A DNA stretch of 64,000 bases from S015-6 sp964384945 (GTDB taxonomy: Bacteria; Desulfobacterota; DSWW01): assembly GCA_964384945.1 (NCBI GenBank), contig CAYLMK010000006.1:207576-271575 (forward strand). The letters run 5' to 3'. The position numbers and the translations under genes are program-made. Below are positions 16,966 to 25,990 of the stretch, piece by piece. Position 1 is the stretch's first letter. Every line of letters begins with the position of its first letter. The notes under the pieces are model-generated. The model was not told where the DNA came from. It did not search any database and worked only from the letters and a program-made list of their open reading frames with translations.

Positions 16966-17592
16966 ATGACACACAGGAGACTCTGCCTGGCCGGGTTTCT
17001 AGCCTGTTCCCTCCTCCTGATCTCTCGGCCAAGCCTCGACCCGCTCGGGATCTCCCCGGGACACGCAGGGGAACCGCCCCCCGTCAGCGCTGCACGGGAA
17101 GCCTCCGAGGCCGACTACGTCATCGGACCGGGAGATGTGCTCGAGATCCTGGTGTGGAAGGAACCGGATCTTTCCCGTACCGTAACGGTTCGCATGGATG
17201 GAAAGATCTCTCTTCCGCTGGTGGATGACATACCGGCAGCCGGCAGTAAGCCTCTCGAAGTCAAGGAGCGCATCACGCAGGCCCTGAGCGGCTTTGTCGA
17301 TGCCCCGGCTGTCTATGTGATTTTGCAGGAACAAAACAGCAAGAGGATCTATCTCGTCGGCAAGGTAAACTCACCCGGCGAATACCCGCTGAAAAGGGAC
17401 ATGACCTTGCTCCACGCCATCGCCCTGGCCGGAGGCTTTGCCGAGTGGGCCGGCACCGGAGACATCGTGATCATTCGAAAGGGGCCGAAGGGGCAAGTCC
17501 GCATCAAGGCAGACTATGGACGGGCCGTTTCCGGAAAGGACATCGAGCAGAACATCCTGCTTTATCCGGACGACGTAATCATCGTTCCGTAA
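16966..17592 (+). CDS. Polysaccharide export protein, Wza-like (exosortase system)
   Basis: A 208-residue periplasmic/outer-membrane export protein. After a hydrophobic leader (LCLAGFLACSLLLISRPS) comes the Poly_export domain, DYVIGPGDVLEILVWKEPDL (near residue 50) and VTVRMDGKISLPLVDDIPAA, then a SLBB-type domain with IYLVGKVNSPGEYPLKRDMT (near residue 130) and LLHAIALAGGFAEWAG. A cysteine lies in the leader (FLACSLL), but the context is not a strong lipobox. It forms part of the channel that carries polymer out of the cell. TAGGGG lies just before the ATG. It is first in the five-gene plus-strand operon. Confidence 0.9.
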   Translation: MTHRRLCLAGFLACSLLLISRPSLDPLGISPGHAGEPPPVSAAREASEADYVIGPGDVLEILVWKEPDLSRTVTVRMDGKISLPLVDDIPAAGSKPLEVKERITQALSGFVDAPAVYVILQEQNSKRIYLVGKVNSPGEYPLKRDMTLLHAIALAGGFAEWAGTGDIVIIRKGPKGQVRIKADYGRAVSGKDIEQNILLYPDDVIIVP

Positions 17593-17626
17593 GGGCGAAC
17601 CTGAACCCATTTTCAAGGATACCCCC

Positions 17627-19258
17627 ATGATCCCGAAAGAGGGAATCGATCTTGCGTATGTCCGGGAGGTGCTTCAGCGTCGCTTCTGGTATGTAGCCCT
17701 GCCGTTTTTCTTCATTTGCCTGGCCTTCTTACTCTATTGCATCTTTGTTCCAAGAGTCTTCAAGGCCCACACCCTCATCCTGGTGGAACCCCAGAAGGTT
17801 CCCGGCGAGTACGTCAGTTCCACGGTTACGATCGATCTTCAGAGCCGGCTGCGCACCATCACGCAGCAAATCAAGAGCCGAACGAGGCTCGAGAAGATCA
17901 TCAACGATTACGATCTCTACCCCGACATCCGGGAATCGGAGACGATGACCGATGCCGTAGAGGAGTTCCAGGACAACATCGAGGTGACCGTTCGGGGCGG
18001 CAACTCCGCCTTCGAGGTTTCCTTCTCCGGGCAAGACCCTGTGAAGGTAAGGGACGTAACAAACACCATCGCCAACCTCTTCATCGAGGACAACCTGAAG
18101 CTGCGCGAGAGCCAGGCCGCGGGAACGACCATGTTTCTGGATCGCGAACTGGAGAAGCTGCAGCAGTCTCTGGAGCAAAAGGAAGCAGAGATCCGGAAGT
18201 TCAAGGAACAGCACACTGGCTATCTGCCGAAAAACATGGATCAAAACTATCGCATGATGGACCTGCTTCAAAAGCAGCTCGACTCCCTCAATGCGACGCT
18301 TCAGCAGACCAAGGACCGCAAGATCCTTCTTGAATCCCAATTGAGCAACCTGCGCAGGATGGAAGCGGAGGTGGGCGGTTCGACGGCACCGGAACCGGCC
18401 GCGGATGGGTCGGACGCCGTTGAGGAGCCAGCCGGCACCCGGATCGACACGCCCGCCCTCTCGGAACTCCGCAATAATCTTAGAAATTTGAGAAGCCGGT
18501 ACAGCGACCAGCACCCGGACGTAGTCAAGACACAAGCCGCGATTGCAAAGCTGGAAAAGGACCTTGAAGCGCAGCAGGCGGAAGGCGGCGCCGGAGATAC
18601 GGGTTCAGAAGGCGCCGACTATGCCGCTTACGGAGAAAGGTCCCTCTTTGCCGCGCAGATCGAGGACCTTTACGGACAGGTCAGGCAGGTCAACGATGAG
18701 ATGAAATCCTTGCTCGATCAGCAGGAAAGGGTCAGCCGTGAGCTTCTGGTGTATCGCGAGCGCATAGAAAGCGGCCCCAGGATAGAGCAGATGGAGGTGG
18801 ATCTGATGCGGGGCTACAGCGAGACACAGGATAACTACCGGGAACTGCTGGACAAAAAGTTCAAGGCGAAGCTGGCCGAGAACCTGGAGGTCGCACAGCA
18901 AGGGGAGCAGTTCAGGATCCTGGATCTCGCTCAGCTTCCGGACAAGCCGTCCAAGCCCCAAACGAGGAAGCTGCTCGGCATGGGATTCTTCCTTGCCTTG
19001 TCCTGCGGATTCGGCCTGGCCTTCCTTATGGAGTTCCTGGACCCCAGTTTCCGAGGCTGGAAACATTTGGAAAACGAGCTGAAACTCCCGGTGCTCGTGT
19101 CCATCCCCGTCATCATGACAGAGAGGGATTACAGACGCACCTATGTCCGTAGGGCCGTATCGGCGGCCGCCCTCGTTTCCATGGCTGCCGTCCTGCTGTG
19201 CGCACTCTATTTCCTCTGGAAGATGGATCCCATGGCGATCGCTTTTGCCGGCACCTGA
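17627..19258 (+). CDS. Polysaccharide chain-length determinant, Wzz-like (exosortase system)
   Basis: A 543-residue inner-membrane polysaccharide co-polymerase. The first transmembrane helix is VALPFFFICLAFLLYCIFVP (near residue 25). The long periplasmic part is coiled coil: residues 160-260 and 330-400 with EKLQQSLEQKEAEIRKFKEQ and similar, plus the conserved LRSRYSDQHPDVVKTQAAIA near residue 290. A proline-rich membrane return, AQLPDKPSKPQTRKLLGMGF, and two C-terminal helices follow. There is no kinase domain; the kinase is the next gene. It sets polymer length and links synthesis to export. It lies 34 bases after the export gene. Confidence 0.92.
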   Translation: MIPKEGIDLAYVREVLQRRFWYVALPFFFICLAFLLYCIFVPRVFKAHTLILVEPQKVPGEYVSSTVTIDLQSRLRTITQQIKSRTRLEKIINDYDLYPDIRESETMTDAVEEFQDNIEVTVRGGNSAFEVSFSGQDPVKVRDVTNTIANLFIEDNLKLRESQAAGTTMFLDRELEKLQQSLEQKEAEIRKFKEQHTGYLPKNMDQNYRMMDLLQKQLDSLNATLQQTKDRKILLESQLSNLRRMEAEVGGSTAPEPAADGSDAVEEPAGTRIDTPALSELRNNLRNLRSRYSDQHPDVVKTQAAIAKLEKDLEAQQAEGGAGDTGSEGADYAAYGERSLFAAQIEDLYGQVRQVNDEMKSLLDQQERVSRELLVYRERIESGPRIEQMEVDLMRGYSETQDNYRELLDKKFKAKLAENLEVAQQGEQFRILDLAQLPDKPSKPQTRKLLGMGFFLALSCGFGLAFLMEFLDPSFRGWKHLENELKLPVLVSIPVIMTERDYRRTYVRRAVSAAALVSMAAVLLCALYFLWKMDPMAIAFAGT

Positions 19259-19303
19259 AGGAAGAAATGGGGCTCCAACGGAAACGGAAAGGGGAAAATA
19301 GGC

Positions 19304-20155
19304 ATGGGCAAATTCTACGAGGCTTTGAGGCGGTCAGGGGCCTCGAGGGAGCAACCGCCGCCTGAAGCCTCAGCGAACGTGGTGAAAATCTCCGGCGACA
19401 CGGCCAAGGACCTCGCTACCGAACCGAGAGACCGAGGGGAGCCCGCGCCAGGGCAACCCGATGCAACGGGCATCGATCCGCGGCTTGCCACCTGGCTCGA
19501 CCCCGAATCCCCGGCCTCGGAATGCTTCAAGATGTTGCGCACGAAGCTGCTGGTCGCGGCAAGAGAAAAACCTTTGCAATCGATCCTCGTAACGAGCGCC
19601 GAACCGCTGGACGGGAAAAGCCTCGTAGCCGCCAACCTGGCTGTCAGCATCGCGCAAGGCATGAATGAGCACGTCTTGCTGGTCGACTGCGATCTTCGCG
19701 CCCCGAGCATTCACAAGATATTCAACCTCAACGTCGCGGCTGGGATACGGGAATACCTGAAAGACGGCACTTCCTTGGACCCGTTCCTGGTGAAAACCTA
19801 CCAGCAGAAGCTCACCCTGCTGCCTGGAGGCAGCCCGGCCACAAACCCCTCCGAGCTCCTCTGCTCGAGCAAGATGCAGGTCCTGGTCGATGAGCTGAAG
19901 TCCAGGTATCAGGACCGGTTTGTCATCTTCGACTCCCCTCCCGGGGAGTTCATGGCGGAAACGGCCTTTCTGGCCCGCTTGATGGACGCAACGCTTCTGG
20001 TGGTGAGGTATGGAAAGACATCGAAAGATCTGATTCACAATACCCTTGAAAACATCGGGAGGGACAAGATCTTCGGGGTGGTCTTCAACGCGAGCCACGA
20101 GCGTCAGAGCGACTATCAATACTACTATCGGTATTACAGAAAGCCCAAAGGGTAG
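19304..20155 (+). CDS. Tyrosine autokinase (BY-kinase) of the exosortase system
   Basis: A 283-residue cytoplasmic ATPase of the CpsD/CapB family. The Walker A region is ILVTSAEPLDGKSLVAANLA (near residue 100), with Asp/Leu-Asp in place of the more usual GEGK. Walker A' follows as VLLVDCDLRAPSIHK (near 127) and Walker B as FVIFDSPPGE (near 205). The C-terminus is a tyrosine cluster, QYYYRYYRKPKG, the usual autophosphorylation site. It partners the Wzz-like protein just upstream and cycles between phosphorylated and free states to control polymerisation. The N-terminal 60 residues are a disordered linker. Confidence 0.92.
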   Translation: MGKFYEALRRSGASREQPPPEASANVVKISGDTAKDLATEPRDRGEPAPGQPDATGIDPRLATWLDPESPASECFKMLRTKLLVAAREKPLQSILVTSAEPLDGKSLVAANLAVSIAQGMNEHVLLVDCDLRAPSIHKIFNLNVAAGIREYLKDGTSLDPFLVKTYQQKLTLLPGGSPATNPSELLCSSKMQVLVDELKSRYQDRFVIFDSPPGEFMAETAFLARLMDATLLVVRYGKTSKDLIHNTLENIGRDKIFGVVFNASHERQSDYQYYYRYYRKPKG

Positions 20156-20171
20156 CCCCGGTCGGATCGAA

Positions 20172-21476
20172 ATGATGAAGAGGATCGCTCAGGCTTCGGG
20201 ACCGTTCGTGCTTTGCCTTGGCATTGCATCTATCCTGGCGCTGACGGCACGCGATGCGTCCGCTGAGAACTTCCGGTTCCAGTGGAGCGCACGATTCTCC
20301 GCAGCGGAACAGTTCGACGACAACATCTACCTCGATGATGACAACAAGGAACAGGACTGGATCACCTATCTCACACCGGGCTTGACGCTGTCTCTGTTGA
20401 CCGAGGAGACCACGGCCAGCCTGAGTTATGACCTGAGCCTCGTCGGCTATGCCGGCAACGACGAGCAGAGCGAGGTTCGCCACGGCTTGACACTCAGCGG
20501 GTTTCAAGGGATTCCTGTTGCGGAGCACCTGACCCTGGACCTGGATGCATCGCTCCGCGTCTCGGAGGACCCGTTTGAAATCGGAAATGTCGAACAGGAT
20601 GTCACGCGGACCGCCCCGGGGCGCTATTACAGCAGCAACCTCGGGGGCAGGTTGAATTTTTTCTTCGGCCCGGAGGATTTCGCGTATGCAGGGTTCGAAC
20701 ACAGTCTGATGATCAACGAGGACTCTGGAACGGAAGACAGGCAGGAATACCGCCCATCGGCCGGCCTGACCTACTGGTTCAGCACGCGATATGGGTCCAG
20801 TATAGCCTATTCTTACGCCAACGCGGATTATGATGTATCCAACAATTACGAAGAACACCTGGCAGCGCCCTCACTCCTGTGCCGGATCACCCCGCGGACA
20901 CAGGCAAACGCGAACTACAGTTACGACCAGTTGGATTACGACGGCACTCGGACGGACTACGTCGTCCACACATTCACCCTGGGTCTGAACCACCAATTCA
21001 GCAGTGCCACGGAGGGATCCATTTCGGGCGGATATCTCATCATAGATCCTGAGCGCGGGGATCAGAACGGGAGTTTCGCCGGCTCCTTCTCGCTCAGCCA
21101 TACGCTGCAGAGAGCGAGTGTCTTCCTGGACGGATCGGCCGGTTACAGACGCCAGTTCTTCGAGACGGAAAACCTCGGCCTGTCCCTTTACGGCAGGGCC
21201 TCGGTGAGCTTCACGTACCAGCTTCAAGAAAGGCTTTCCGCATTCCTCACAGGAACGTACTACCGGGACGACTACCAGGAGACCCCCCAGGAGCGCCTGG
21301 ACACCACATGGATGGGCGGAGTGGGTTTGAACTACACGTTCCTGCCCTGGCTCAACGGAGGCATCGTATACGATTACAGGCAGAGGCTGTCCGACATCGG
21401 CGTGGATGAATACGTGGACAACCGGGTCACGGTCCGATTCACGGCCGCCCATTCGGGGGCGCCCAGGCCTCTTTAG
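20172..21476 (+). CDS. PEP-CTERM-system outer-membrane beta-barrel protein
   Basis: A 434-residue exported protein with a signal peptide (GPFVLCLGIASILALTARDASA) and alternating beta-strand pattern throughout, rich in Tyr, Asp and Gly: FRFQWSARFSAAEQFDDNIY at the mature start, SYDLSLVGYAGND, GLNHQFSSATEGSISGGYLI and a final FVDNRVTVRF-like strand. It matches the porin-like family that always accompanies PEP-CTERM export genes. It may be the outer-membrane part of the export path. I start at the ATG at 20172 rather than in the kinase-overlapping extension. It lies 16 bases after the kinase gene. Confidence 0.88.
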   Translation: MMKRIAQASGPFVLCLGIASILALTARDASAENFRFQWSARFSAAEQFDDNIYLDDDNKEQDWITYLTPGLTLSLLTEETTASLSYDLSLVGYAGNDEQSEVRHGLTLSGFQGIPVAEHLTLDLDASLRVSEDPFEIGNVEQDVTRTAPGRYYSSNLGGRLNFFFGPEDFAYAGFEHSLMINEDSGTEDRQEYRPSAGLTYWFSTRYGSSIAYSYANADYDVSNNYEEHLAAPSLLCRITPRTQANANYSYDQLDYDGTRTDYVVHTFTLGLNHQFSSATEGSISGGYLIIDPERGDQNGSFAGSFSLSHTLQRASVFLDGSAGYRRQFFETENLGLSLYGRASVSFTYQLQERLSAFLTGTYYRDDYQETPQERLDTTWMGGVGLNYTFLPWLNGGIVYDYRQRLSDIGVDEYVDNRVTVRFTAAHSGAPRPL

Positions 21477-21557
21477 TCTTGCCCAGAGGGCCGGTGCGAT
21501 GCGCCGGGCCGGCATACGCCTCGCCCGAGGCGAACGAGAGGCTCCGGAGGTGCAAAC

Positions 21558-23861
21558 ATGTTACGAATCGTCAGGTTTGGACTTTTCCTTTCCTGCCTAA
21601 CCTTTCTTTCGATTCTCTTTGCATCGTCTGGCTGCCAGGGCAGCAAGGAGAGGAATAAGGAGAGATTCCTTGCCAGCGGGGAGGAATACTTCCAGCAGGA
21701 GAAGTACCCAGAAGCGATGATCCAATTCAAGAATGTCGTCCAACTCGATCCGAGGAGCGCTATCGGGCACTATCGGCTCGGTCTCACCTACCTGAAATTG
21801 GGGAAAGGCCAAGACGCATTCACGGCATTCCAGAAATCCGTGGACGTCGACCCCGGGTTTTCAAACGCCCAGATCCAGCTGGGGAACCTCTACCTGCTGT
21901 CGGGAAAACCGGAGGATGCGAAGCAATGCGCTGAAAAAGCGCTGAAGACAGACCCGACCCTCTGGAAGGGCTGGGTCCTGCTCGCCAACGCTTCGGTCCT
22001 GCTCAAGGAGCTTACGGAGGCGGAAAAGGCGCTGAAAAAGGCGATCGAAGCCGCCCCCGAGGAACTGCTCCCCCACTTGCTCATGGCCAAGCTCCACCAG
22101 ATCAAGGGAGACAACGCCGCTGCCGAAAGAGCCTACCTCGATCTTGCAAGAAAATTCCCGGATTCCCTGCAGGTAGAGCAGGAAACGCTGGGCTTTTACG
22201 GGAGGACCGGTCAGAAAGACAAGCTCCTCAAATGGGCTTCCGAATGCCTGGAGCGGAGCCCCCCGGATCCGAAACGGCTGGAGACGGCGGCTGGGGTTTA
22301 CCTCGAGTTGGGCATGGTTGCACAAGCCGTATCCGCTCTGGAGAAGGCCGTGGCTGCAGACTCCGAGAACGGAATGCTGCGAATCCAACTGGGCAGGATC
22401 TATTTGAAGACGGGCGACAGGGATGGCGCCAAGGCGGCCTTCGAAAAGGCCGTCGCTCTCTCCGGGGAGAACCCCATTGCAAGGATGACGCTCGCGGATC
22501 TTCTCTTGAACGAGGGCTCGCTGGAAGAGGCCGAGACGCTGATAGATCAGCTCCGCAAACAGAGGCCCGAGGAAGCCGCCGTGCTCTCCCTCCAGGGGAG
22601 GCTCCAACTCCTCAAGGGAGAACACGATCAGGCGATCGAGACGTTGCAGGCGGCAATCGGCAAGGATCCTTCCGCAGCCGCACCCCACCATTTCCTGGGA
22701 AAGGCCCACGCTGCCAAAGGGCAGATCAGCCTTGCGGAAAAGGACTTCCAAAAGGCAAGTGAGCTTGACCCCAGGCTGACGTCGGCGAAGATCGCCTTGG
22801 CCGAATTGTACGTCCTCCGCCAGGAGGGGAAGCTCGCCGAGCCAATCCTGAGGGAAGCGGTGAAAGAGCGGGGTCTTGACCCGCATCTCCTTTGGCTTCT
22901 GGCGCAGGCCCTGAGGCTGCAGGGCAGGTTCGAGGAGGCGAAGCAGACCATCGATCAATTCATAAGCGCAAACCCTGAGAGCGCGGAGGGATATTACCAA
23001 CTCGGCAGGATCCTGCAGGGCTGGGGAAAGCCGGATGAAGCCCTTGCTCAGTTCCGGAAGGCGGCGGCCCTCAACCCCAAGGCGGCCAACGCCTCGGCGA
23101 TGGTGGCCGGCATCCTCATGGGAAAGAACGAAAAGGACAAGGCGAAGGAATGGCTCGTGGAGAGCCTGCCCCGGGTGGAGAACAAGGCATTGCTTCACAA
23201 CCTCCTGGGAAAGATCTGCGTGGCGGAAAACAATCTCGAGGAGGCAAAAGGCCATTTCCACAAGTCGATCGACGAAAACCCGGACATGCTGGACAGCTAT
23301 CTGAATCTGGGAGCGGTGTACACGCGGCAGGACGCGCGGGAAGATGCCGTCAAGCTCTACGAATCCCTCCTGGAGCGGAATCCCAAGTCCCCCTCCGTCC
23401 ACATGCTCATCGGGATGATGTACGAGACCATGGGGAAAGGGAAGCTGGCTGCCGGATACTATGAGAAGGCCCTGGAACTGAAACCGGACTTCGGGCCTGC
23501 CGCGAACAACCTGGCCTGGTATTACGCCGAGAAGGGAAACGATCTGGGCCGAGCCCTTCAGCTCGCGGAGAAGGCAAGAGAAAAACTTCCCGAGAATCCT
23601 TTCGTCGCGGATACGCTGGGCTGGATCTATGAAAAGAAGGGGCTTCACTACAAGGCGCGAATTCTCCTCGAGGAGAGCCGGGCCGCCCTTCCGGACAATC
23701 CGACCATCCAATACCACCTCGGCGTGACCTACTTCTCCCTGGGAGAAAAGGACATGGCCCGTGATTCCCTTCAGGAGTCTCTACGCCTGAACCCCGGTTT
23801 CCCGGAGGCAACGCTTGCAGAAAAACTGCTGGCCGAGATCGGTCCTGCGGAACAAGGGTAA
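21558..23861 (+). CDS. prsT: PEP-CTERM system TPR-repeat lipoprotein PrsT
   Basis: A 767-residue lipoprotein. The leader ends LSILFASSGCQGSK, a lipobox with Cys26. The remainder is a run of about 20 tetratricopeptide repeats (EEYFQQEKYPEAMIQFKNVV, AIGHYRLGLTYLKLGKGQDA, EGYYQLGRILQGWGKPDEAL and so on). Size and layout match PrsT, the large TPR lipoprotein of exosortase loci, thought to serve as a scaffold in polysaccharide export or protein sorting. It ends the plus-strand operon and is followed by a strong hairpin terminator. The 81-base gap before it has no visible promoter. Confidence 0.92.
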   Translation: MLRIVRFGLFLSCLTFLSILFASSGCQGSKERNKERFLASGEEYFQQEKYPEAMIQFKNVVQLDPRSAIGHYRLGLTYLKLGKGQDAFTAFQKSVDVDPGFSNAQIQLGNLYLLSGKPEDAKQCAEKALKTDPTLWKGWVLLANASVLLKELTEAEKALKKAIEAAPEELLPHLLMAKLHQIKGDNAAAERAYLDLARKFPDSLQVEQETLGFYGRTGQKDKLLKWASECLERSPPDPKRLETAAGVYLELGMVAQAVSALEKAVAADSENGMLRIQLGRIYLKTGDRDGAKAAFEKAVALSGENPIARMTLADLLLNEGSLEEAETLIDQLRKQRPEEAAVLSLQGRLQLLKGEHDQAIETLQAAIGKDPSAAAPHHFLGKAHAAKGQISLAEKDFQKASELDPRLTSAKIALAELYVLRQEGKLAEPILREAVKERGLDPHLLWLLAQALRLQGRFEEAKQTIDQFISANPESAEGYYQLGRILQGWGKPDEALAQFRKAAALNPKAANASAMVAGILMGKNEKDKAKEWLVESLPRVENKALLHNLLGKICVAENNLEEAKGHFHKSIDENPDMLDSYLNLGAVYTRQDAREDAVKLYESLLERNPKSPSVHMLIGMMYETMGKGKLAAGYYEKALELKPDFGPAANNLAWYYAEKGNDLGRALQLAEKAREKLPENPFVADTLGWIYEKKGLHYKARILLEESRAALPDNPTIQYHLGVTYFSLGEKDMARDSLQESLRLNPGFPEATLAEKLLAEIGPAEQG

Positions 23862-23880
23862 AGGCTTCGAAGGAACGAAC

Positions 23881-23930
23881 AAAAAAGAACCGCCCGGCAA
23901 CCAATCGGTGCACCGGGCGGTTTTTCTTTC
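23881..23930. terminator. Bidirectional rho-independent terminator
   Basis: AACCGCCCGG (23888-23897) pairs perfectly with CCGGGCGGTT (23913-23922) around a 15-base loop. It is followed on the plus strand by TTTTTCTTT and on the minus strand by CTTTTTTG. It can end both prsT from the left and the PEP-CTERM gene from the right. Confidence 0.9.
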
Positions 23931-24005
23931 AGACCAGAAGCGCTTGGATCCTCAATACCTCGGAGCGAACGGGAAGGCGGATGTAAATCCCCGCGTCCCG
24001 GCGGC

Positions 24006-24779
24006 TTAGTTGCTCCCCGCCCACCTCTTCCTTCCCGCAAAGGCCATCGCCAGCAAACCGGCCCCGAACAGAAACACGGTACCCGGCTCCGGAACCGGCG
24101 CCCCCCCCTCGATCACGTCGTTCGCACAGGTCATGGTCCAGTGGAAGCCCAACGAATCGACGTCGGAGAAGTCCCACCCGAGTCCCATCGCATCGATCGA
24201 GATCCTGAGCATATCGTCGTTGATGGACCAGTCGCCCGTTGTCATCATGCCGGGTGCCAGCCCACCAAATGGCCCCCGGATTGCGTACTGGACTTCTTGT
24301 CCCGCACGATAGGCGCCTGTGAAAGCAAAGTCCTCGGACAGCAGAATATCGGAACCGTAGTTCGCCTGGTCCAACTCATACAATCCGACGTTGCCGGCAT
24401 TGGCACCGCGGTGTCTGTCGAGCGCAACCACAAACTCCCACGTCTCGCCCGGATTGTAGAAGTTATCCAGTTCCGTGGGCATCCGGGGATTCCATCCGTT
24501 CGTGCTGATAAACAGGTCGCCCATGGCGGTGTTCGACTTTCCGACGTTGCGGAAATACTCGGACCGGATATCCACAACGAACTGGTCGTCCACCAGATTC
24601 ACATCCATCCTGTAGACTTCAAAGATCGCAGAACTGCCGACGATATCCTCTCCGAAGAGGCCGCTGTCGGTTGGGTCCGCGCCGATGTATTTGTCGATGA
24701 TCGTGAGAGCATCGGAATTCCCTGCCGAGCCCACCGCGACCAGGGAGGCCGCCAGAAGAATGAGCGGGATCTTTTTCAT
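24006..24779 (-). CDS. PEP-CTERM sorting-domain protein
   Basis: A 257-residue exported protein. It has a signal peptide (IPLILLAASLVAVGSAGNSDA), an all-beta central region (ISIDAMGLGWDFSDVDSLGF and similar, with a TCAND segment) and a textbook C-terminal sorting tail: VPEPGTVFLFGAGLLAMAFA then GRKRWAGSN. The PEP motif, hydrophobic helix and Arg cluster make it an exosortase substrate, very likely for the enzyme at 10226-11077. The central domain is not recognised. The ATG at 24779 has AAGGAG seven bases before it. A sigma-54 promoter lies about 170 bases upstream. It faces the export operon across a shared terminator. Confidence 0.92.
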   Translation of the reverse strand: MKKIPLILLAASLVAVGSAGNSDALTIIDKYIGADPTDSGLFGEDIVGSSAIFEVYRMDVNLVDDQFVVDIRSEYFRNVGKSNTAMGDLFISTNGWNPRMPTELDNFYNPGETWEFVVALDRHRGANAGNVGLYELDQANYGSDILLSEDFAFTGAYRAGQEVQYAIRGPFGGLAPGMMTTGDWSINDDMLRISIDAMGLGWDFSDVDSLGFHWTMTCANDVIEGGAPVPEPGTVFLFGAGLLAMAFAGRKRWAGSN

Positions 24780-24933
24780 CGGATAGCTCCTTTTCTCAAT
24801 CCAGTTGCCGGGTCTCATATGCGTTTTCCTGAACGACCGAGTTGTGGTTTGACGCTGTTCCGTTTCTTAATGCTTTGTTTGATTTCTTTATATGTAACTC
24901 ATCGAAATTATAAAAATAGTTTCAAAAATGTTA

Positions 24934-24957
24934 CTCTCCAATACCCTATTTGGAGAG
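24934..24957. repeat. Perfect 8-bp inverted repeat spanning the expected sigma-54 start site
   Basis: CTCTCCAA-TACCCTAT-TTGGAGAG. The transcription start predicted from the sigma-54 promoter (about 24953) falls within its first arm as read on the minus strand. It could be an operator or, if the start is slightly upstream, a stabilising 5' hairpin in the PEP-CTERM mRNA leader. Confidence 0.5.
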
Positions 24958-24962
24958 CTTCA

Positions 24963-24980
24963 CTGCAACGGAGGTGCCAA
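24963..24980 (-). promoter_or_regulatory. Sigma-54 promoter of the PEP-CTERM gene
   Basis: On the minus strand TTGGCAC-CTCCG-TTGCA matches the -24/-12 consensus, with GG and GC separated by ten bases as required. PEP-CTERM genes in other species are often under sigma-54 with the PrsK/PrsR two-component system; those regulators are not in this window. Confidence 0.75.
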
Positions 24981-25194
24981 CAAGAAAGCCCTTGCTTTAT
25001 CCCCTTCCCTATCAAAATCCATCTCATTGAAAGCATTAGGCAAACCTGCGAATAGAGGGCTGCCTTCCGGTGGATATCCCCAAAATGGCTCCAGGGGTAA
25101 AAGCAAAACGAGTATCTATAAAGAGAAAAACTTTTCCTACCCGCCTTGTATGCGACTGGAAAGAAGATCCCGAGCCAAACATTCACAAAGACGC

Positions 25195-25223
25195 TTGACT
25201 TTCACCTTTTTTTCACCTATCCT
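25195..25223 (+). promoter_or_regulatory. Sigma-70 promoter of the lexA-imuB-cysC-dnaE2 operon
   Basis: TTGACT and TATCCT are separated by exactly 17 bases. TTTCACCT occurs twice (25200-25207 and 25211-25218), one helical turn apart, between and across the promoter elements. This direct repeat could be an operator for LexA autoregulation, but it does not match a known SOS box that I can name. Confidence 0.6.
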
Positions 25224-25379
25224 GCCTTCTCAGGACGGAAGTCTATTTTTGTTCAATGTCCTATTACGAGGTTTCATATATGGATGAGACCCGTTTTGGA
25301 AAGGGTGCGAAAAAAGAGACGGGTTCACGCTACGGGATGGTGGTGGACGCCTTGTCCTGCCAGAGGAGGCCCAAGGAGC

Positions 25380-25988
25380 ATGCTGACCCACAGACAGAAG
25401 GAAGTATACGAGTTTCTCAAGTCCTATATCGAGCGCCACGGGGTGGCCCCGACCTATGAGGAGATCCGCCGCCACTTCGGCTTCCGGTCTTACAACGCGG
25501 TGTTCAAGCATCTCAAGCAACTGGAGGCGCGGGGCTACCTGACAGGCCGCTGGAAGAACAGGAAGCGGGCCTTCTCGCTCAGGGAGCCGGTGCGAGCCTC
25601 GACAGCCACGAGCCGCCTGCCCCTGCTCGGCCGGGTGGCTGCCGGAGAGCCCATCGAGGCCCTGGAGGACCGGGACACGATCGAAGTGCCGGAGAGCTTC
25701 CTGGGCACAGGAGAACATTTCGCCCTGCGGGTCCGGGGCGATTCCATGATCGGGGACGGGATCCATGACGGGGATCTCATCCTTTTGCGCAGACAGGAAG
25801 ACGCGGAAAACGGGCAGACCGTGGTGGCCTTGATCGACGGGGAGGCCACGGTCAAGCGGTTCTACCGGAAAGGGGCTTCCGTGGAGCTTCATCCGGCCAA
25901 CTCGAGCATGAAACCGCTGGTCGTGGAGGCGAGCAAGGTAACCGTCCAGGGCGTGGTCGTAGGACTGCTCCGAAAGTATCCGGCTTGA
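25380..25988 (+). CDS. lexA: LexA repressor
   Basis: A 202-residue SOS repressor. It has an N-terminal winged helix (LTHRQKEVYEFLKSYIERHG, then PTYEEIRRHFGFRSYNAVFK) and a C-terminal S24 peptidase domain. The self-cleavage site is Ala-Gly in GRVAAGEPIEA (near residue 90), the Ser nucleophile is in RGDSMIGDGIHDGDLI (near 123) and the Lys base in GEATVKRFYR (near 160). RecA-filament-stimulated cleavage would release the downstream mutasome genes. Start ATG at 25380 has AGGAGG ten bases upstream. It heads a four-gene operon with imuB two bases downstream. Confidence 0.93.
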   Translation: MLTHRQKEVYEFLKSYIERHGVAPTYEEIRRHFGFRSYNAVFKHLKQLEARGYLTGRWKNRKRAFSLREPVRASTATSRLPLLGRVAAGEPIEALEDRDTIEVPESFLGTGEHFALRVRGDSMIGDGIHDGDLILLRRQEDAENGQTVVALIDGEATVKRFYRKGASVELHPANSSMKPLVVEASKVTVQGVVVGLLRKYPA

Positions 25989-25990
25989 GC

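Larger units (their letters stand above)
24780..25379. other. 600-bp divergent intergenic region between the PEP-CTERM gene and lexA
   Basis: This AT-rich stretch holds a sigma-54 promoter and an inverted repeat serving the PEP-CTERM gene, and a sigma-70 promoter for lexA. Between them (24981-25190) I see no gene and no strong structure. Reading frames that extend lexA upstream through 25146 have no family character. Confidence 0.6.

Noticed and set aside
19259..19303. Possible promoter between the Wzz-like and kinase genes
   Set aside because: No -10/-35 or sigma-54 match; spacing fits an operon.
25146..25379. Upstream extension of LexA by 78 residues
   Set aside because: It spans the sigma-70 promoter and has no LexA homology; AGGAGG and ATG at 25380 give the normal start.
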